Origin: Victivallales bacterium
Lineage (GTDB): Bacteria > Verrucomicrobiota > Lentisphaeria > Victivallales > UBA1829
NCBI GenBank assembly: GCA_016285335.1
Contig: JAEEQO010000043.1
Coordinates: forward strand, 1-17,177
Direction: 5' to 3'
DNA length: 17,177 nt
In this document: positions 7,801-16,800 of the stretch, in pieces
How the letters are laid out: the number at the start of each line of letters is the position of its first letter
How positions within the stretch are numbered: the stretch's first letter is position 1
Notes under the pieces: generated by a model
Database searches by the model: none
Told to the model about the DNA's origin: nothing
The model's input: only the letters and a program-made list of their open reading frames with translations
Position numbers and translations under genes: made by a program

Positions 7801-10800
7801 AATCAGCGGCGACATCCTGAACCAGCGCACCATCAACGCCGGTATCATCACTGCCGTCAACCTGAACAACTACGGCGCAGTCGGCACGCTCCGCCAGCTC
7901 GATCAGCCCGGCGTCGTCGCGCTGAACCTCTCCGGCGACCTGAACAACTTCGGCGTTGTCGCGACGGCTTCCGCGAACATCAACGGCAACCTGGTCAACA
8001 CCCGCAAGATCACGGCGCTCGGCGACATCACGGTCGGCGGCACGTTCAACAACTCCGGCGACATCTACTTCTACGCCACCAGCAGCCGCGAAGGCGTGTT
8101 CACGCAGAAGGGCGGCCTGGTCCTGAACAATGTCGACCTGGTCAACACCGGCTTCATCAGCGCGGGCAAGCTGACGGGCGTCAAGAACCTGACGACCTCC
8201 AAGATGTACGTGACCGGCGGCGCCGAGATCTCCGGCAACATCACCATCGATGCCGGCGCGGAAGTCTGCTTCACGAACAAGGCGAATCCGGAACTCGCGA
8301 ACGGCCTGAGCCTCGGCGGCACGATCACGATGGGCGACACCTCGAACCTCGTGGTTTCCGGCGACCTCACCACCTCCGGCGCGAAGACCATCACGGTCAA
8401 CGTCGGCGACCTGATCGGCGCCAACGAAATCGTGCGCGCGGAAGGCGGCGTCGATTCCTGGACGATCAATCTGGTCGGCGCGAACGCCGGCAAGTATTCC
8501 TATGTCAAGGATTCGACCACCGTCACGGTCTACTCCCTCGGCGAAGTCTTCGTCAACTCCGCGTTCTCCGCGGACGGCAAGAACGTCTTCGACGGCAAGA
8601 CGCTCGCTTACGGCATCAACGCGTTCGCCACGGTCGAAGAGGCTGTTGCCAACGCCCAGGCCGGCGCGAAGATCATCATCGCCGGCGACCAGACCGGCAT
8701 GGATGTCACCGCTGCCGCCTTCGACGTCGAGCTCATCGACGCCGTCGTCGGCGCCGTCACCGCGAAGAACCTCTTCGTCGAATCCGACAGCACCGCTGCT
8801 TCGATCGATTCCGCTGCGAAGCTCACGATCGACGCGGCCGCTCTCCTGACCGTCACCGACACGATCGCGGCGAACCTGCCCATCGTCATCGACGCCACCG
8901 CCGGATCCGGCTCCCGCCTGGTCCTCGACGTCGATCCCGAAAAGGTCACGCTCTCCGCAGACCAGGTCACGATCAACGGCAAGGATTCCTACAGCGCGCT
9001 CGTCCTCGCGGGCGAAGGCGAAGGCGCTCCCGTGCACGCGGGCGACCTATTCCTTATCTCTCAGGACAACGCGATCTATGCTCCTTCTCTCTACACGACT
9101 GTGGAAGAAGTGCTCCAGCCCAATTTCGTCGACGGCGATACCTTCGACGCTGCTACGGGCGATGCGCTCTTCGCCGGCGTGAACACGTTCGGCACCAGAG
9201 AAGAAGCGGTTGCGACCGCCAAGGACAACAACGGCGTGTTCGTGATCTTCGACAACGTGGTCGGCAACAAGGTCGGCGAAGACGGCGTTACCTCGCTGCT
9301 CGAAGTCGATGCCGCCCGCGGCGACGACGGCCAGACCCGCGCCCTCGTCGGCGTTCATGACGACGGCAATACGCCTTACGTCAGCGACCAGGATCACACC
9401 ACGATGATCGTCGGTTCGACCAGCAGAGGCAGCGTCTACGGCCTGAGCCGCTGGTACGAAATGTCCGGCGACTACACCTTCATCGCGAAGGATTCCATCT
9501 CGACCGGCAGCGCCCTCTACATGACGGGCAACAACTACAACAGTGTGATGAACGGCGACATCAACGCCACGATCGAAGGCTGCACGTTCGGCACGACCTA
9601 CATCGGCTACGGCAACTTCGGCACCACGGACTTTGATCCGATCGACATCAACGTCACGGTCAGCAATTCCCGCACCGGCCAGTTCCGCGGCATCAACATC
9701 AGCGGTTCCACGCCTGCGACGATCAACGCGAACATCAACATCAGCGTTTACGACTCGATGATCGGCGGCGCGTTCTACGGCATCGGTACTGCTGACTGGG
9801 TCAACACCGCGGCCAACATCTACCAGGCGTCCTTCGTCTCCGGCAGCGTCAACGTCGAAGTCGGCGGCACCACGGTGTCCAACCAGTTCCGCCCCGGCGA
9901 CTCCATCCCGCACGGCGCCAATGCCCTGCAGACCTTCAACGTCCCGACCACGCTGCACGTCGTCGCGACCGAGAAGTCCGCTGTCACGCGCGCTGACTGG
10001 GTCATGGAATGGGATACCATCATCATCGACGCCGACGCCACCCTGCAGGTCAACCACGGCCTCGAATACGTCAACGCCTACAAGGCGTCCGATTCCGCAG
10101 AGGACAACGGCGGCCAGCTGATCCAGATCTACGTCAATATGTCCGGTTACGCGGGCGGCACGCGCACGGTCATCACGACCGAGTTCATCAACACCGATGC
10201 CAACATGAGCAACATCTCGGTTATCGGCGACAATGACATGACCGGCCAGCGCCAGCTGGTGTACGGCCAGAACACGCAGTCCGGCAGCGTCTGGCACCTG
10301 AACCGCGTCGCGATCTTCGACAAGGCCGACAACATGTACGTGAACGACACGTACAGCGATGCCACCTCCGGTTCCACCGCCTCCGACGGCCAGGAACTCT
10401 ACTTCAACGCCAACGCCCACAACAACTTCGAAGGCGCTCTCTTCTACGCCAACGACTGGGGCGGATCGATCATCCTGACCGGCGGTACCTTCGAGGCCCA
10501 GGACTTCAACGGCAACAACGTCGAACTCCGCGCCGGCAAGGTCGGCGAAGTCACGATGGGCACCCGTCAGGAATCGACCCTCAAGGTCGCGGCCGCTGCC
10601 ACGTTCGACAGCGCCGACGGTTCCGGCATCTCCTCCATGGATGTCGACGGCAACGCCAAGCTCGGCGATGTGGCGAACTTCAAGTCCGTCAGCGTCGACA
10701 AGGGCGCGACGGTCGCGTTCGGCGAAGTCAGCAGCTCCAACATCAGCCTGTTCGCGGACAACGTGATCACGGCCGACAGCCTGAACTTCTCCGACGCCAC

Positions 10801-13800
10801 CATCACGATCGACGTCTCCAAGTACATGGGCAAGGCCCACGCCGTCATCGCCACCGAAAACGGCATCAACGGCGCTCTCGCGAACGTCCAGCTCGTCGGC
10901 ACCGATGCCGACAAGTACGGCGTCGTGCTCACGGACAAGGACCTCGTCGTCACGACCACGATCCAGTCCGACACCTACCTGAACGCCGAGTATACGGCTG
11001 CCACCACCGGCACCATCCTGCCGGACGGCACGTACCTCCAGTACGGCTTCAACGCGTTCAGCACGGCGGCCGACGCTGTTGCCAACCTCGGCAGCACCAA
11101 GAACGTCGTGACCGTCACCGGCGGCACCCTCGCTGACGACATCACGCTGAACGGCGCGAACTTCGTCATGCAGGGCGGCGTTATCGAAGGCTTCATCAAC
11201 GGCACCTCCGACGACGACTTCTCCGGCATGAACGTCACGATCGAATCCGGCAAGGTCGGCGGCATCGCCATGACCGCGGGCGACGGCGCGTACGCTGTCT
11301 CCAAGGCCGCGATCACGTTCGGCGACGATATCACCGTTGACGGCGTCGTGGCCGGCGCGGGCGACACCACCCTCACCATCGGCGGCGGCGTCACCACGGT
11401 CGGCGGCATCGAAGACATGAAGCAGATCACGCTCACGACTTCGAGCTTCCTCTCCGCCGGTTACATCGACATGGCTGGCGGCACGGTGTACGTGACCGGC
11501 GGCGCTGTTGAATCCCAGGAAGGCAACCTCCACAAGATCATCAGCACCGACGGCGGCATCACCGGCGTTGCTTCCTATGCATGCGATCCTGGCCTCACCA
11601 TCTACGCTTCCGCCAAGGAAGTGTACCTGATGGACCTCACCCGCATCTACTTCGATCCGACCTTCACGGAAGCTGTCACCGGCACCACCATGGCGAACGG
11701 CGACATGCTGCAGTGGGGCTCCAACGCGTTCAGCGACCTCACCGAGGCCATGAACCACGTCGTTACCGGCGGCACGCTGTATGTCAGCAACTACAACGGC
11801 AACGTGAACTACAACAAGGAAACCGATTCGATCAGCCTGAACATCACCGGCGGCACGATCAATCAGTTCCACGTCATCAACCCCGACAACGGTCTCCGCA
11901 CCAAGGTCTACCAGCCGATCACGATCAATATCGACGGCTCCAGGATCACCGGCGATGTGAACAACATCCTCGGCCGTTCCAACAGCTGGGACAGCGTCGC
12001 CAACTCGCTGGTCTACTACGCTCCGGTCACGGTCAACCTGTCCAACGGCCGCAACGACAACCGCCTGCGGTTCGTCGGTCAGTGGGACACCATCCAGAGC
12101 GGTATCACTGTCAATCTGACGAACTGGGAACTCCGCGGCGACATCAAGCCGCTGTTCGGCGACGCCCGTGCGGCGGACGGCGAAGGCTACCACAGCTTCA
12201 TCGATATGACGTGGGACAATGTCACCACGCCCAGCGGCGACAAGTGGGTCACCCTCGCCAACGTTACCGACTGGGGCACCCTTGATTACATCAACTTCAC
12301 GATCAAGAACTCCACGATTCGTGAAGGCACCGGCGGCAACAACATGCGCATCTGTGTCTTCGACGAAGGCAACGAAGGCCGCCATAACCGGAACGTGCCG
12401 ATCACCTTCACGGTCGAAAACTCTCACGTCAACGCGATGCTTGCCGCCTCCAACCTCGGCGGCGGTGCACAGCGCACCACGAGCTACCAGGGAACCTCCA
12501 CCCTGAACGTCCTCGGCTCGTCCAACTACATCAAGTGGGCGAACTGGTTCCAGACCGTGAACATGGGCGTCGATACCCTCCTCACCGGCGGCACGATCAC
12601 CTTCCGTCCGGGCACCTACGAGATCGCTCCGGAAGAAACGGTCGAGACCACCGGTATCATCAACGTCGATGCGACGGGTTACACCGGCGGCAGCAAGATC
12701 CTGATCAACCTCGAAACCGGCTTCCAGAACGTCGAACCCGGCTCCGACAGCTTCCTCCTGAACCTGAAGCAGGATGTCGAGGGCAAGTACGCGCTCGTCG
12801 CCGGCACCAGGGCCATGGTCATCTGGGACGGCGTCGTCACGAACCTGTTCTACAATCCGATCTACAGCAGCAACAGCACGGTTGTCGGACAGACCGGTCC
12901 GAACGGCGAAATCCTCGTCAAGACCATCTTCGAAGAAGACGGCGAGACTGTCAAGGTCCTCGGCAACGCCTACGGCGAAGAAGAAGGGTCCAGCGACCTC
13001 TACGGCTTCGAAGATGCCAAGAAGGCTCTTGTGGCGGGCAATACCCTCTACATCACCGGCGGCACCTTCGGTTCCGCGGAAGAGCTGAAGCCGGTCTACG
13101 GCACCATCGCCGATCAGGAAGCGACTGCGTTCGTGAACCTCGGCGTCACCGGCGGCCGCTTCTCGAGCATCGTCATGGCCGAAGACGGCAAGACCGTCAC
13201 CGGCGATGCCAACCTCGAGCTCCTCGGCGGCAACTACGGCTTCTCCTACACCTATGAGGAAGAGCGCGAAGTCGAAGTGACCGATCCCGAGACGGGCGAA
13301 ACCCACACCGAGACCCAGACCGTCACGCTCACCGGCTACACCGGCGGCGATCTCGTCGGCTCCAAGGATGCCGTCACCGGCACCAGCACCCTGACCGTTT
13401 CCGCGAACGTCACCGTCCACGGCAACGTCAGCGAGTTCGACAACATGATCGTCAAGAGCAACGCCACGATGAGCGGCGACGTCTCTGTCACCAACCTCGA
13501 AATCGACTGCAACAATACGCTGAACGTCAGCGGCGCGCTCGACGTCGGCGCGATCCACCTCGCTTCCGCCGAATACGAAGGCCCGAGCAAGGTCGTCCTG
13601 AGAGCCGATGCCCTCGAGACCTTCGACCAGAAACTTATCACGGTCGACGGCGAAGACAGCTTCCTCGTCAAGGGCAATGAACTGTGGCTGATCTCCGAAG
13701 ATCCGGGCAACGTCTACTTCTGCACAGACTTCACGGAAGCCATCAACGGTACGTCCTACAACGGCGACCTCCTGGTCTACGGCGTGAACGCGTTCTCCAC

Positions 13801-16800
13801 GATGAGCGAGGAAATCCTCCTCACCCGCACCACCAGCGACTACACGATCTACGTCCTCAACGGCGTGTTCGACGGCGTCTACGATGTGACCGGCCTCGGC
13901 CAGGTCAACCTCCAGCTCGACGGCGGCACGGTCGGCGGCTTTGTGATCGGCGACGGCGCTGATGGCTCTCGTTCCACCGTGCGCGTCACCGCCAATACCT
14001 CCGCGGTCAACGTCGGCACCCTCACGGGCGTCGAAGGCTCCACGGTCGGCTACCGCGTGATCGCGAACAAGAACGCCACGTTCACCAGCATCGACGGGAT
14101 CCAGTACTTCCGCTTCGGCGCCGGCCAGAACGTCAGCGTCACCACCGGCATCAGCTACCTCGAAGATGGCGGCGAGCTCGTCGTCGACTTCGCGGGCTAC
14201 ACCGCGGGCGCTGGCACGATCCTGAAGCCTGCCAACGGAATCGCCAACTTCATCCAGAAGAACGAGACGATCGTGGTCGCAGGCGAAACCATCGCTGTCA
14301 GCCGCACCCAGATCGGCGCGCAGAACAACGCCAACATGCTGATGCCGTACTACGACGAGGCCACCGGCTCCGTCAAGATCGCCGAACGCGGCAATGCTGC
14401 GTTCCTCGATGCGAATGCTCATTCCGGCATGAACGGCGAAACCGTCGTGATTGACGGCGTGACCACCACGAAGGTCTACGGCTACAACCTGTCCAACTGG
14501 AACGTCAACGCTGCCCGTTATTCGATCAGCGGCGGCACGCTCTTCGCGGACGGCGGCGAAACCGGCGCGTTCTACTACTTCTTCACCGGCGCCCCGATCA
14601 GCGTCGATGTCACCGGCATCACCACCGGCGGCTTCGTCGCGGGTTACAATGACGACAGCGCCGCTGATCAGAAGTTCCGCGACGGCGACTTCTACGCCAG
14701 GATCGACGGCTGCACGCTGACCTGGTTCGCCTCCATCGCCGGCCAGGGCAATGACGGAGCTCACCAGGAAATGGTCGTCGGCAACTGGGTCTCCGACGGA
14801 GAAGAATCCGGACATTATGAAGATACTGCCTGGAACATCACGATCTCCAACGGTACTCACGACACGAACGACTTCCGCATCGCCCGCTACGCCAACCTCT
14901 CCGGCGGCACCGTGAACGTCACGATCGCGGACTATGACCTCCGCGGCGACCTGATGCTCTTCGACCGCATCTTCAACGGCAAGACCGAAGGCGTCGACAG
15001 CCAGCTGAAGGAAGTCAACGTCACCCTGTCGAACGTCCAGGAACCGGCCGCGAAGTGGATCCAGGTCTGGGAACCGCAGGAAGCGAACAGCACCAAGATC
15101 AACCTGACGATCACCGACGTCAACCTCGCCGGCAACAACACGTCCACGATCGGCCTGTTCGGCGCGGACACGACCGGCGCTTGGGACGGCGAAGCTGATG
15201 TCTACGTCAGCGGCGCCACCATCGTGGAAGGCAACCTGAACGGCGGCCGCGGTGTTACAGACGGCGGTCTTAACAACATCACCGGTACCCGCAGACTCCA
15301 CATCACCGGCGGCACCAACAGGATCGCCACCGTCCGTGAGTTCACCAGCATCGAGATCGCCGACGGCGCTCTGCTGACCGGCAACCGGATCTTGATGTCC
15401 GAAGGCCAGGGCTTTATCCTACGCGGCGAAACCGGCTACACCGGCGAAGTCAAGGAATTCGCCGTGGTCGGCACCACGATCACCGGTACCACCACCGCCC
15501 AGTTCCTCGATGCGGACGGCAATGAGATCGAAGGCTACACCGCCGTTATCGGCGCGACCAGCCTCTTCATCTACAAGCCCACGAAGGACGTCTTCTACAA
15601 CAGCAACTACAACGAAGCCACCACCGGTTCGTCCATCACCGAAGTCGACGGCTCGAAGAACTTCCTCGTGTACGGCGACAACGCCGTCTCCGCGATGAAG
15701 AACGCCTACGCTTCCGTCGACGCGCGCGGCGGCTCCGAAAAAGCCACGATCCAGGTCGTGGACGGCTCCGGCACGCTCTACACGTTCGGTTACAAGACCG
15801 TCGTGAACGGCGGCCAGTTCACGAACATTGCCGGCGGCACGAACTACAAGTCCACCACGACGCAGGTCGATTCCGGCGAAGTGGATCCGGAAACCGGCGA
15901 ACCCATCATGGTCGATGTGACCGAGGTCACCCCGGCTGAGACCGTCGCTTCCGTCGACATCACCATCAAGGCCGAAGCGACCGTGACGAACGTCAACGTG
16001 GCCAACGAGTACTCGCAGGTCAGCGGCAACGCCCTGATCACCGTTGCGGACGGCGCTGCCTTCACCGGCACGCTCAACGGCGGCAACGACTTCGTCGGCG
16101 GCAACAGCGCTCTCGTGTTCGAAGGCTCCGCTACCGCGAAGGCGATCACCGGATTCGACTCCGTCACGCTCGATGCCGACGGTCTCGTCGAAGTGACGAA
16201 CTTCACCGGCGCTGCCATCACGATCGACGCCACCGGCTTCACGGACTTCACCAAGAAGGTCCTCGTTGTCAACGGCGGCTTCGATGCCGAGAACATGCCG
16301 GCTGTCAACGTCATCGGCGACGGCTTCGGCTATCAGTTCCTCGACGACGGCAAGACCCTGCTCGTCACCTCCGACCTCGTCGGCAACGTGTTTGCGAACG
16401 CCGACTGGACCGAGGACGACGTGAAGGACACGTTCGTCGGCGACATGGCGCTCGTCTGGGACAAGAACGCGTTCGCTTCCTTCTCGAAGGCCGCTGCGGC
16501 CATCACGGGCACGAACACGCTCAATATCTCCGGCGGCACCTCCGAGGATAGCATCGTCCTCGCCGGCAAGAACGACGTCATCGTCGGCGGCACCGTTGGC
16601 ACCGCGCTTGGAGCACTCTCCAGCAAGGGCGGCGTCCTGACGGTCACTTCCGACCTCAGCGCGGCCTCCATCTCCGGGTTCTCCGCGATCAACACCACGG
16701 CTGCCTCCATTACCGTCGACGGCGGCATCCAGCTCGAAGAAGGCGCCACGATCACCATCGACATGACCGGCTACACGCAGGACGTGTTCGATGCCCCGAT

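Noticed and set aside
11581..13962. Plus-strand open frames at 11581-12285, 12535-13257 and 13684-13962 in another frame
   Set aside because: They overlap the giant gene. Their Arg/His/Gln-rich products are typical of GC-rich sequence read out of frame.
4850..15301. Antisense open frames of 1,395 codons (4850-9037) and 2,084 codons (9047-15301), minus strand, plus one of 497 codons at 15419-16912
   Set aside because: All three are in the frame exactly complementary to the giant gene's codons. They stay open because TTA, CTA and TCA codons are avoided there. The products are Val/Asp/Gly/Arg-rich without domains, and the plus-strand product shows clear repeated modules and a perfect ribosome site.
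16060..16130. RTX-like calcium-binding repeat (GGNDFVGGN)
   Set aside because: It occurs once and does not repeat with nonapeptide period, so it is not an RTX array.
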